From assembly GCA_002914845.1 (NCBI GenBank), contig JXTC01000121.1, positions 511,292 to 575,291 of the forward strand: DNA of 64,000 nucleotides, read 5' to 3'. Below are positions 34,758 through 46,398 of the stretch, one piece after another. The translations under genes were made by a program, and so were the position numbers. This DNA comes from Trema orientale. Lineage: Eukaryota > Streptophyta > Magnoliopsida > Rosales > Cannabaceae. Numbering within the stretch: the stretch's first letter is position 1; each line of letters begins with the position of its first letter. The notes under the pieces are model-generated. The model saw only the letters and a list, made by a program, of their open reading frames with translations. It did not search any database and was not told where the DNA came from.

Positions 34758-36250
34758 GGGAAAATAACCCCTAAACCCTAAATCCTTCTTCTCAGTCATT
34801 TTTTTGATGAACCCGGTTAGGGTTTTCTTCCGAGAACACCAGTGAAAAGGTCTATATGTATGTAGATCACATCTTTTTCTATAATTCTATTTTTCTCATG
34901 TGGATAATATATTGTTAATCTCCATACAATTTTTTCCTACACTGCTAATTATTTTGATTTTGTCTTTTCGGTAGGATGGTTATATATGGAATTTTGTTAA
35001 TTACTTATTTTGCATGTATTTTTGCAGTTATATTGATTGATGTTTAGGGTTTCAAGTTAAAGTTTCGAAGAGGTTGGTTCCTTGAGAAAAGTGCCTTCAT
35101 ATTCTCTGATGTTCCGTTTGTATCAATCTATGTCGTTTATGGATTCTTTTGTATTCTTATGCTGTAATTTATGCATGTCTTTGTATGATATATATTCCTT
35201 ATGCTAGCTATATATCTATCTGTTTCTAAGTAACATTATGTTAAAAGGATTTTTTCCCCCTGGAAAACATTATGCTACAGGATGGCATATATATTATATA
35301 TTCTCTCTCACAGATCTGTGATGTATGTATATACATACATATGTCTATATATATGCAGATATACTAAATCACAAATTACCCTACATAAATTGAAGAAAAA
35401 GTGCTTGTAATATTATTAGCTATGTACAAGTATTCTCTATACTGGATGTATATATTTGGTACATGATCTCTAGCCAAACTAGCTGGCATTCACAAGAATT
35501 AATTGTATGAATAAGGCCGGATCATTATGATGATATGTATACTAGTACTCGAGATCGTGTACTTAGGTCTTCTGGTAATGGAAACATTGATGTACCCTTT
35601 TCTTTCGGTTTTCATCATGTATGATCTTGTTAATGAGGCATATATAAGAATTTATTTCGCATTTCCTAGAGCAAAACCCAAATTTTGGTTACGTATATCT
35701 CAGCAAACAGGAAAAGGCACTCAGGAGGCCCATATATAATTGATTCTCAATAATGCACCTGTAATTAATGCATATTTGAAGTCATGTAATCAATAAATAT
35801 TGCCTCCCTAGTGTATATATGTATATATATACGAGGATTCGTCTTAATTTTGGATCATCGATCATAGTTAGGCGATCATGGTAATGTTCTTATGTATGTT
35901 GTAAGTTTGTTTTCCTAGTAGTCTTACAATTGAGATCCAGATTGACAAGGCATTTTTTTCTTACTGAGCAAGACGTATAGATCAAATAAGAAGGTTCTCT
36001 ACTCTTTGGACTAATAATTAACCTCGCTCTGTATTCTCTTCATATGTTCAAGGTCAAATTAGTAGAGCTATCACAATTATTCATTTTCTTGCCGGTATCA
36101 ATTAAGTTCCCATCTTCGATCAGAAAACGTCAAACCAGAATCTTAATCTCTCTCTCTAGCTAAAACTAATAAACCTTGACCATACATATATAGGGAAGTA
36201 TTTTTTATTTTTCAAACATTTTGGATAAAAATTTCAACCTTATACGCTAT
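34758..36250 (+). other. Probable 3' part of the pri-miR167 transcript and spacer
   Basis: It contains telobox-like AAACCCTAA (34772) and TTAGGGTTT words (34815, 35043), TA-rich tracts and short ORFs without motifs. Pri-miRNAs are often spliced and polyadenylated well downstream, but no end could be assigned. Confidence 0.4.
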
Positions 36251-37036
36251 GAATGTCATGCAAAATTAGGCCAGTTCGATTGTGTGCGCCGCGCCCGCTA
36301 TTGTTTGTTTTAGCTGGAGATGAATTTAATCCACTTATCTTTTTTTTCTCACTTTTGGTTGTTAGGAATAGGAGTGTTACATCCTTTTTGTTTGGTAACT
36401 GGATTTGGCTACACCCGTTTGAAGCTCAATTTATGGATATTCTGAGTGCATCCCACGTTGCCAAAACGTCACGGCCCATTCCTTCCAGCGTTTTCAAGTT
36501 TGTCTTATTCTTTTAGAGAGAGAGGGATCACAAGTACTAGTTATTGGGTTTGCTTGCTAGACTTTGTTTTATGCCATTAATGGCTCTTTTCCCACGAGAG
36601 TGATCTATCCTCTCAATGCAAGTAACTATTTTAAGGCCATAGTCATATGATCCCCGTCCTCTTCAGCCTAGAGTTTAGCATTTTAGTGGTCCTAAACGTA
36701 ATATATTTGAATCTTGATGGTGATTTCAGTCATTTGCCGAAAGAAATTGAGAGTGATTTAAACCTAACAAAATAAGGGAATTCTATTTTGCACCCCTTTC
36801 TCTAATTTTTTAATTACATCTTCACCCTCAATTTAAAAGGTTTTGCTTTGTGTTTGCAATCTCCTTCATCATCTATATGCACCGCATATCTTTTTTCTTT
36901 TTTTTTTTTGTGAAAAATTGTTTGCAACAAAGAATTTATAACTAAGTAAAAAACTCTAATAGACATCCAAATCCATCAAAATACCTATAAATCTCAAGAG
37001 GTTATACTTACCTGAAAAAATAGGTAACGTTAAAGA
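36251..37036. other. Intergenic sequence
   Basis: The ORF at 36253-36516 has no recognisable domain. Nothing else is supported. Confidence 0.4.
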
Positions 37037-37038
37037 AG

Positions 37039-37781
37039 AGAGAAGTTCTAAATCCATCACTTTATCAACTTTGTACATTCATAATTTAGGTTTATTTTAG
37101 TTATAATTTCTTCTATATATAAAATTACTAAGAAGGACAGTTTTAATTTTGGTAAAAGCTTAAAAATTGTCTTTCTATTCTTCCCAATCACCAAAATACG
37201 ACAAAAGGGCAAAAAAATTTCTAAGATTTTCCAGTATAGTACTTTTTTTTAAAAAAATGATTTCCAATATAGTACTTGTACATTCAAAAAATATTCCTCT
37301 TCAAAAAATTTATTATATGTATAAATATACATATTTTTAATCTTAGTCAAGATCTATCACAGAAATTAGAGAAAAAAAAGAAGAAAAGAAGACAACAATG
37401 ATTCACCATTGTATGTAAAGGAAACTTCAATATCAGCACCAAATCAGCTTTAAAAAATAAATCCAAACCATGCAAACTATAAAAAATAAATAAATAAATA
37501 AAATGGTAAAGAACCAAATTCTTCCCCAAAATGATACAATAAGATCTCAATTGATTTGTGATTTATTTTCAAGACTTCATCTTATTTTTTAAAAAAAAAA
37601 ATTAAAATCTGAATTTGGGCATTAAAGATTGATGACGAAAATTTTGAAAAACAAAAATAAGAAGCCATTTTTGAAAAATGATGAATATACAAAGAATTAA
37701 TAAATTTTGAAAATATTTTTTTGTGTACGCAAATAGAGATTGAATGCACAAAGTCTAAGTAATGCATTTAGAACTTCCCTA
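37039..37781. mobile_element. TIR element of the TAGGGAAGTTCTAAAT family, copy A
   Basis: The left end is GAGAAGTTCTAAATCCATCA and the right end is TGCATTTAGAACTTCCCTA, inverted repeats that continue with TTTGTRCATTC. About 740 bp, non-coding, AT-rich. A second element with the same ends is at 50101-51302. Target duplication and superfamily are unclear. Confidence 0.6.
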
Positions 37782-38116
37782 TTACCTATTTGCCTCAATT
37801 TTTTCCTCTCTTTTTTCCGGCATAAAAAGCAAGAGAATAGAATTTGAAGTAGTCGATATAACACTGGATTTATTAATCTTTATTAACCAGACTAAATGGA
37901 TTAGCTCCTAATGAATCAACACATTTTTTCACCAAAATTGATCAATTGCATAATTTATTCGTTAGGATCTCATCATGATATATATGGCGATAGGTAAAAA
38001 TTGTCTGTCCTTAACATGCGATTTATAATATGAGATACAAATCTCTTACTATATAACATCTTTGGTACAAACGGTCGATCGGCTGCGCTCCTAGAAAATT
38101 CTCTAAGCATACCACA

Positions 38117-38215
38117 TAGTCATCAACTAATTTGGCTGTTTTTGCATCATATTTCTTGTCTCAGGTCATCAATTAATTTAGCTGTTTTTGCATCATATTT
38201 CTTCTCTCAGGTGAT
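38117..38215. repeat. 46-bp tandem duplication
   Basis: GTCATCAACTAATTTGGCTG at 38119 recurs as GTCATCAATTAATTTAGCTG at 38165, followed both times by TTTTTGCATCATATTTCTT. Confidence 0.9.
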
Positions 38216-38561
38216 CCCGTAAGAAATTATATATAACATCACAAACTACTTTGTTGGCTTTGGAATACAATCAATTGATTTGATCACTTTAATTCCTTGT
38301 GATATGTTCTGAAAAGAAAATTTTTTACCAGCACTTCTTATGGGCGAGGAAGAAAATTGTCCAGCTGATAAGATTATTTCAAGAACCTATATGATATTAA
38401 TTATGCAAATGATTCCAATACACTGGTGTATTCGTAATAGTTGTACTAAAATACACACAAGAAATAGTTCGTAAAGTATTGTGGTAAAAAAACTATAGTA
38501 GCAACTGGTATTTTTGATGAGAATAAAAGCTTGTCGATATCGTTCTTATAGTGGGCCACAG

Positions 38562-38634
38562 CCTTAGGTTTCAGTAACATCTGGGCAGCCTTAGTTTTCA
38601 GTAACATCTGGGCTAAGGTTGAAGTTGAACAACG
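38562..38634. repeat. 28-bp tandem duplication
   Basis: CTTAGGTTTCAGTAACATCT is followed by a second CTTAGTTTTCAGTAACATCT, each leading into GGGC. Confidence 0.85.
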
Positions 38635-38939
38635 TGAGCTAAACCTTACAGGGCCTTGAGCCCAGAAAGAATTTTCTCATTAGTAATACTGTCAAACTCA
38701 TGGAGCGTTGCAACCAAATTTCGAAACATCCTATACTAAGCATTTTAAACAAATTTGTGTCTCACTTTGATCCATAAACGTTTAAATATCACTTTTTTCT
38801 TAGACAAATCTATTATTATTATAATTAATTCACAAGAACATATTGAATTGGAGGAAGATATGCATCCAATAGGATAAGCGCATATCAGTTCAAAACCATC
38901 CCTATATCTTAGCTAAACATGGATCTTTATCATAAAAGA

Positions 38940-39120
38940 AAAAGGTTAATTTCACCACTGATCCTTGAATTATAACTTTTGTTCCACTTTTGGTTATTGA
39001 ATTTCAGTTTAGATATTTTACTTTTTTTAATACAACAATTTAGACATTTTACTTATTTCTAATTCGACCATTACTTCATTCAAATTTTAAATTTTTGCGT
39101 AAGGAAGATCCGGTACATTA
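38940..39120. repeat. Fragment of a GGTTAATTTCACCACTG-end MITE family
   Basis: AGGTTAATTTCACCACTGAT CCTTGAATTATA matches the end of 55780-55870 (GGCTAATTTCATCAATGGCC) and both ends of 54775-55053. The other end was not found. Confidence 0.5.
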
Positions 39121-39209
39121 ATAATAAATCAAAAAGTTTAGGCAGCGTATCATCTACACATAAAAATGAAAGCCAAAATAGTATACCGAGTACATAATTG
39201 GGAGAGCAT

Positions 39210-39385
39210 TAGTGAAGTGGGGTGTTAAACACTCTTTCATATTCTATTTTTTATTCTCTAATCTCATTATTTGGTATGTGAATTCTGTCATTCAATTTTA
39301 TATTTTAATAACATAATAAATTATAATAAAATTTATATCCAAATAATGAGATTGAAGAGTGCAAAAGATAATGCCCTTATCACTC
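39210..39385. mobile_element. Small hairpin MITE
   Basis: CTCTAATCTCATTATTTGGTAT at 39255 is the inverse of ATATCCAAATAATGAGATTG at 39338. Outer parts (ACACTCTTTC against GAGTGCAAAAG; GAGCATTA against TAATGCCC) are also inverted. Confidence 0.5.
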
Positions 39386-40145
39386 TTCTTAATTAAATCA
39401 GCCCTTTTTTGCTGGAATATAAATCCGAGTGGCAAAACCCACCCAAATTCCAATAGCAATTGGCATCCATCGAGTCCTGTAATAAATCACAATAAACTTT
39501 TACACTAACTACTTGTCTTTTATTTTTCACTTACCTAAAAGTTGCATAATTCAAAACGAGCATATCATTTTCATGCTTTTTAAAATTTGTCATGGGTCAT
39601 TACCAATTTTGTCCTCTTTTAAAATATATGATGAAAAAATATATAAAATATAAATAATTTACAAAGTTAGAATATTTAATGAAAAATTAAGAAATTCAAA
39701 ATTACCTCAAACTCGATCTCAGTCAATTTTTTAGTACGTTGAAAAAGGCAAGAGTGAAGGAGACAGCGCTAAAATACAATTGACCATATTCGACCGAGGT
39801 CGAGCCATCGTTAAAAAAGCTTGTTTGATTGTAGTTGAATGGAAGCGCAGCTAGAATCGTGATCAAATTAGTGGTGTTGGTCGGGTGCCGTAGGTAACGG
39901 TGGTGACATAAGTAGTTTGAAGTTTGTTTAAAAAAAATGCATTTCAAGATGAATAATGATTGGGACACCAAAAAGTTACACCAATGATGTGGCATATAAT
40001 AAAATTACTATTTTATCTATGAGTGAAACCACACCATTCAAAATTTAGTGATTGATATGAATGCCAACTCATGTGGTATAAATTTTTTGTGTAAGTTAGT
40101 GGTGTCCCTAGTGTTACTCTACTTTTCATCACGATTCAAGACGAT
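39386..40145. other. Intergenic sequence
   Basis: The minus ORF at 39723-39995 carries no recognisable motif. Nothing else is supported. Confidence 0.4.
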
Positions 40146-40149
40146 GTTA

Positions 40150-40395
40150 GTAGTGTAACTTCACAAGAAACGACAATTTCTAGCTCAAACGACAGCAATC
40201 CAGCAACGAACGAAATTTGCAAGTTGCCAGGGTATCTCTGGGTGGGACTTGGGGGGAAAAAAGAAAAAGAAAGAGAGAGAAAAAGATTTTGAACAGTTGG
40301 AGGGGCTGGGCAAATGGGTCCCCCTGCCCAGCGAAGAGGACGCTCTCCGGACAATTACATTGACAACACAGAGCATCGAGGTTAGCCCTCATTCA
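40150..40395 (+). repeat. 250-bp dispersed repeat, copy 1
   Basis: It runs from AACTTCACAAGAAACGACA to CATCGAGGTTAGCC and includes GGGTCCCCCTGCCCAGCG and TCTCCGGACAATTACATTGA. A close copy ends the window (63748-64000) and a diverged part is at 55507-55590. The conserved GC-rich core in AT-rich surroundings suggests a transposon or retroposed end. Several mutually overlapping ORFs on it are not credible proteins. Confidence 0.8.
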
Positions 40396-42560
40396 AATTT
40401 CATCTCTCTTCTTGTGTTTATGTTTGTGTTTTGTGCCCGAAGCTTTCGTTTTGATTTTAATCCTTGTAAAGATGGATATTATGAGACTAGAATTTGGAAG
40501 AATCCCATGTGCGTGTTCCTTTTTGTTTTGTTTTTGTTTTTTTTTTTTTCTTTTTTTTTTTAAATTTTTTATTCCGAGTCTCATGTGGTTGTTATTTTTA
40601 AACGGTGAAAATGACTTCCATTGTTCTGGGTATTAGGCAAAGTAAACAATTTTTTTTTCCTTTGTTTGGCTTGGTTCTATCTCTGTGTCAGTCTGTCAGA
40701 ATATGCACCTTTTGTTTTTATGATTTTTTTTTTTTTTTTTTGGATGGAGGAGAAGGTATATGATCTCAATGTTGTATTTGATTAATGGGAAATTGTAGTA
40801 AAATTCTGGGTGTGATTAGCGGATGCATATTCTTGTTATTCTTTTTCACTTTTACAAGAAAAAAGCATAAGCGCCAATCATTGAACTCTCTGGCCAAATT
40901 GACTTCCATGTTACAATATTAGTTTAAAGTTGATATGTGTGTTCTCTGTATAGATGTGAAATATTAAACAAAAAAAATGTCAATTTTGCTTTACATTTTG
41001 ATTGAATATCAATAACTGAATTCTGTGATGTATTTATTGAAATTGAAATAGTACTCTTCGGTTTAAAGGGGGACTTATTGTATCTAGTTGGTGGTACTTT
41101 TTGTCAGCTTGATAGCTACTCATTGCAATTATTGATGTCTTTTGTTCAGCTGGAATGGACCTTCTTGTTTTTTAAAAGGGCGAATGTGCCTTTTTGCATA
41201 TGTTTAGAATACCCTTTTAATTTCTTACATGCACGAATGCACTTGCTATGAAAATTTGGAGATTTGCATATGTTAAGAAAACACTTTTAATTTCTTACTT
41301 ACACGAGTCCACTTGCTAAGAAAACATGGAGATTTGTATATGTGACACTTCATTTAAGATATACCTTTCGAATTTGACTCGTGGGAAAAGTAATTTTTTG
41401 CCTTTTGTACTTAAAAAAGATTCGGATGCTAATTTCAATTTGTGTGTTGGGAAACAGTTTGTATGTTCCTAAGGTATTTTCACAATTTACATAGCCAGTT
41501 TTTAGTTTTGTGTTTCGTGTGAACCAGACTGAGTCTATCCAATAAGGACCAGGTACTTGCCAGGTTGGAGCTTGCTCTTTTGACTCATATTGTCCCGGTC
41601 TTCAATATTGATTACATACTGTTTATAAGTTAATTAATTAATTGTTGCATTTCATAATTTTAAATTACATATACTCCAAGAAAACTAGCTAACCCTGAAT
41701 AACAAAGAAAAATAACACTTGATTATAGTAGAATGTAGTTCTATATGAGTATGTATATTCTATAGTTTGATTCAGTTCACAGTTGCATACGTCTTTAAGG
41801 GTACATGTCTGTGGATGTGCTAACATGTTTGGTATAACTAAAGAAAACAATAGGGGAAAAAAAAAATCTTATGATATAGTGTTCTTTAGAGATTTTTTGT
41901 TTAGAAGAAAAAACAGAGTTTAGGTTCACAAAGCAATGGCCTTTATCTGATTATCTTTGTTAGGCCTTGTTTCTCTCAGTTTTGTCTGGATACCTGATAT
42001 GTACATTACCTTCTATGTTGACTTAAGGTCATTCACTTGCTTGACCAAACTCTTTGTATGTGATTTTTTAAGACAGATACATCTCCTTCTGTGTAAAGAA
42101 TAGGACATATCTTTATTTTCATGGTTTTCCCATATTATACTGTTAACTTTATATGGAAAGTGCCCTTCTATGTAAATTGGCTAGTTAATGTTCTGTTTTA
42201 ACATGGAACTGACTGTGTTTTATTTGGCTTATCTAGGTAGAATATATGTTTGTAGAACATAGACGATATAAGTTATCGACCGAATATTAAATTTATGCTT
42301 CAAGACAACTGACCCTTTTGATTTCTTGAAGAATCATTTCAACAATATATTAAAATGGAATATGTGTCTTCTAGAAGTTTCCTGAACTTTAGTTAAAAAT
42401 TATTCTATCTACTACATAAGCTTTTTATGGAAAGATGTGAAACTTCTTGTAGGAAACAAGAATTCTCTGTTACAAGCCTATTGATTTTGGCTGGGACATT
42501 TTTAAGTTGTCCATTTGGTATTTTTGTCTTCGCCTGATTTTTGGAGTTAAATATTGTTTG
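40396..42560. other. Intergenic or intronic sequence
   Basis: It contains poly-T tracts (40520-40561, 40724-40741) and a 70-bp tandem duplication at 41193-41340 (TTTGCATATGTTTAGAA / TTTGCATATGTTAAGAA, followed by AATTTCTTAC). T-rich composition and occasional TTGCAG acceptors resemble introns. Confidence 0.4.
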
Positions 42561-42563
42561 CAG

Positions 42564-42864
42564 AATTCAAGAAAACTAAAAAAACTATTGATGATAATGA
42601 AGGTGATCTTCACTTTCTAGCTCACCATGTTGAAAATGGTGAGAAGTTTTAAACGTCAATTATATTAGAGCGGGCCCAAGAGATCGCGCTTGTCTACATG
42701 TAACATGTCAATGATGAGAAGTGTGACTCGGATCCGTAATTGCAGGGCAATGGCCATGGCCGAGTATGTTATGTGGGGGCCAATGGGTTAAAAGTAATCT
42801 ATTAGAAGGTACTTTTGCTGTGAACAGACCTGGCCATTCGATACAACTGGCAGCATTCATTGAG
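42564..42864 (+). pseudogene. Unidentified exon-like pair
   Basis: After TTTGCAG at 42557-42563, an open stretch reads FKKTKKTIDDNEGDLHFL and ends with TAA at 42650-42652. A second stretch lies between a clean TTGCAG acceptor (42740-42745) and a GAG|GTGAGG donor (42864). It is open in one frame for 39 codons, including KSNLLEGTFAVNRPGHSIQL. The composition looks like coding sequence, but I recognise neither family, and the stop between the two prevents simple joining. It may be an old gene fragment or non-coding exons. Confidence 0.3.
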
Positions 42865-45800
42865 GTGAGGTTTTTTAAATTTAATACTTTACGGCCTAAC
42901 TGCACATGTACTCATATCCTCGTACAATTTCCTTCTTGCCTTTTTTCCCCTTTCACGACTTTTACCTGAATAGTATGCTTTCAGATGAAAATGGGTACTC
43001 TCTCTGCTGTTACAATAAATTCTAAGATTTGTTGTTTGCTTGATTTGCTGGAAACTGTTACGTAAATACTATAATTCATATGATTCTGGTGTCAATGGAA
43101 ATGCTCTTTTGCTTTCTTGGGTTCACTGTTTTCTTTGAGAACTACATCTTTTTTCAGTTTGTAATCTAACATCATGATTTTATCATATTGCTTGTGTCAT
43201 CTCATTCCTTTGCGTAATACTCGAGAAATATTTCATGACAGTTGCTTTCATTCCTCATCTGCGCTTTTCAGTATAAGAATGATAACTCTGTGAGTGTCAT
43301 TCACACTTCTCAGAAACCAAATCAGAGAAACAGAAAACACAAGGTTATCACTGAAGTATCAGTCTTCAAAGTCGTTTGTGGTAGTGAGCTAGCATGTAGA
43401 AGAGTAACTGTCTACTCAGCATGTTATCATCTTACGTCTTTTTGGATTTGCTGTCTGAGGGGAAAAGCCTGGGGCTGCGGCTCTATGGATTGTCATCTTA
43501 TATCCCATGGAACTGACCACTCAGAACAAGCACTTACTGAATAGCTTCGAAACTTCAATCTACCTGGTTATCAAGTCTCACCTTTCTCTTTATGAGTCCT
43601 GAGAAGCAGTTTGACGTCACCGTTCTCTTTATGGATCCTGAGAATATGAGAAATTTAGCATGTCGACATATATATAAAGGTCAGTTCCATTTATTATTTC
43701 TGTCTGGAATTCTTCTTCTTCTTCTTCTTCTTCTTCTTCTTCTTCTTCTTCTCCTCCTCTGTCTTTCACTCTCTCTCTGTCTCTGTGCTTGTGCCTTTCT
43801 ACTATTGCTTTTGGTTTTGGTAACAGCGGTTGAAACTGTATTCCTGTTTGTGATATTAATATGCTTTTTACTGATGTTTATGTAACATAGCATGCTATGC
43901 TGATCATTGCATTAATATTGTCTGTACCCGATTATGTGATGTTTTATATATGGAAACTTGATTGGAATTTGTTAATTCGTTAATAAACGTTAGAAAGATT
44001 TATTATGTGCTGACCTCACCTCTCCTATTTGTACTAGTGTATTCTGGTGAGGTAGAACAGACATTTGCTGGGGCCAGAAGACCATCATTTTGATACGTCC
44101 GTTTGCGTATACTGGAGCATTCAAGCTAGTTGATTTCTTATTATTAGTAGAAATGACGTCATAATCAATAAACAAAATGGGACCAAGTTTTCTTTAAAGA
44201 AAAATCTAGTTGAATTACTATTTGTTGTGGGCTTTAAAAATAAGGTGAGGAAGCCTCCATCAACATTAAAATCAACGGAAGCTTAACCCGTAAGCCACTT
44301 AAAAGGTCCCCAAGCTCACATAATTATAAAGTCCGAGCCCTTTCATAAACCTGAAAGCCAAAATAGCATCTTTAAGGCTTTAGTCTGCATTCCTGTAGTT
44401 GATTTATGCCAGCATCTTAAGCAAAGGTACTAGCTAGTTGTACTTTTTATTTTTTATTGAAAAAAGAGCTAGTGTTGTCAGTATCATCAGTAATTGGATT
44501 TGCATTGCATCTGATTCCATTCATTTCAAAGAGAAATAAAAGAAATTAAAAGAACCTTTAAATCTCCTATTTTGGTCTTGTATTGAAAAAGGAAGATATG
44601 GCTGGAGACGTACAGTACCTTGCTTTTTCTTGAAGATGTTTGATAACAATAACTTTTGCTTTTAAGGCTATTACAACTGTAGGATTTCGCTGGTGAAGGC
44701 CATCTTGTCGGTTGCTACCTTTTATTTTATTTTATGTTATTCTTATGTGAATCTGATACTAATATGTCTAAAAGATAGAGATCACGAAGTCTGAAGTCTT
44801 CCACATTTTCCCATACGACTAATGGGAATTTTTTGGAAGCTTTGAGGGGCAGTGGTTCAGGATTAACATGATTATGAACTTGGTGCTTTTACAATTGTGA
44901 GTGCTAAAAGTCTAGAATTTCTCTTTACTGTGATTGATAGAGGAAAAAAAAACAATCATATTAAATTCTTGGGTAGTATCTGAAAAACAAAATGACAGTA
45001 CTAGTTGTTGTCTTTCTTTCTAGTTATCTAACTACTGAGAATCTCTTAGTTTTCTTTTGCTTGAAGTTACTATGCTACTTGGATCTACTTTGATTTAACT
45101 ATGTTACATGGATTTGGTATTAAACGCTTGCTGTGGTTATGCATCCAAGTATTAGATGTGTGATTTATTTTTGTTCCTGACTATAGGTTGTCCATGTTCT
45201 GTGCTACCAACACATAACAAGTTGAATCATTCAAGGGTTTAAGTGTCGCAGGATCTCAAGTCTTGATGCAAAGGTCGAGACACTTTTTCGTTCTTCACAG
45301 TTATGTAATCTGCTTCCTACGTTTTCTTTATTCTAATTGTTGAAATAAAAAACAAATTTCATAGTTGTTCACAACCTGGTAATTAATTATGTTTTTATTT
45401 ATTTCTTAATCCGTTGTAGCTCGTATACATTTAAAGATGCGATTCAATGTGACAATGTGATACTTCTGGAAATGCACATGTTGCAACTGCTTCATCATTA
45501 TCTTAGCTAGCGTGTTTAATAGCCTCTGCTTTGCTAGATAATCATAACTCGAATAAAGAGCACTCTTGTATAAATATTTTGGTAGTGTAGAATTTTCGCC
45601 GTACTGTCGTTTCTCTCAGTAGTCATGACTTTGAAACCACAAGGAAGAGCTATGGTTATTTTCGTGCTTAAAAATGTTTTCTTGATGCCCTAAAGTTGGT
45701 AGCACATATTTGACAAGAAAAAAAATAAAATAAAATAACAAACACATTAAAATCGTAAAAAAGTTGAAATTTAATATAATTGTAGTGTGCTAGGTCCACC

Positions 45801-46300
45801 ATATATAATCAGAGGATGTATTTTATGACATGATATTATATACGTTAGTATAAAACATCCATACATTCTAGCAAGCATGAATAATTTTTTATACTTTGGT
45901 TGTTAAAGGTGCTACCTTCGCCCCACCACTATTTTTCCGTCACACCTTTCTTTTAATTTTTTAACTAGGAAAAACAACTAGCAATATTGTATTTTGAATT
46001 TTTCATTGAGGAGATGGAGAACGTTGCATTCTAATTGTTTCCCAGGTTGCGGTTCCTTATTTATGTGAAATCTGTTCATGCATGCCTATTCAATACTAGT
46101 TTCTCTTTTTTCAGGGTAATAAAAGAGGCAGGGCAGATGAGATTTGAAAGTAAGATTGCTTCATTTCTGATGTTTAAATCAGTATTGCATATCACGACTT
46201 ATATACAAAACAAAATGACCAGGCAAGAACAGCATGTATTCCTAACCCAACTACTATGTAATCTACCACAGAATTGACAAGATAAAAGTTGAAACGGTAC
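42865..46300. other. Intergenic or non-coding transcribed sequence upstream of position 46399
   Basis: The ORFs at 43242-43544 and 43592-43885 have no recognisable domains, and the second is mostly a translated CTT repeat. No complete gene can be built. Confidence 0.35.
43709..43757. repeat. CTT microsatellite
   Basis: About 15 uninterrupted CTT units followed by CTCCTCCTCTGTC. Confidence 0.95.
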
Positions 46301-46398
46301 TGCAACAAGCATAAAAGGAAATATAGAATATATAGAGGAAAACCGATACTGCTAGAACTCTTAATAGCTGTCTCTATACTCGCATAATCTCCTTTGAG

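Noticed and set aside
40136..40392. Three overlapping minus-strand ORFs
   Set aside because: They read the dispersed GC-rich repeat in different frames. The copy at 63.7 kb shows the same artefact.
43592..43885. 97-codon ORF with poly-leucine
   Set aside because: The leucine run is a translated CTT microsatellite, and the rest has no motif.
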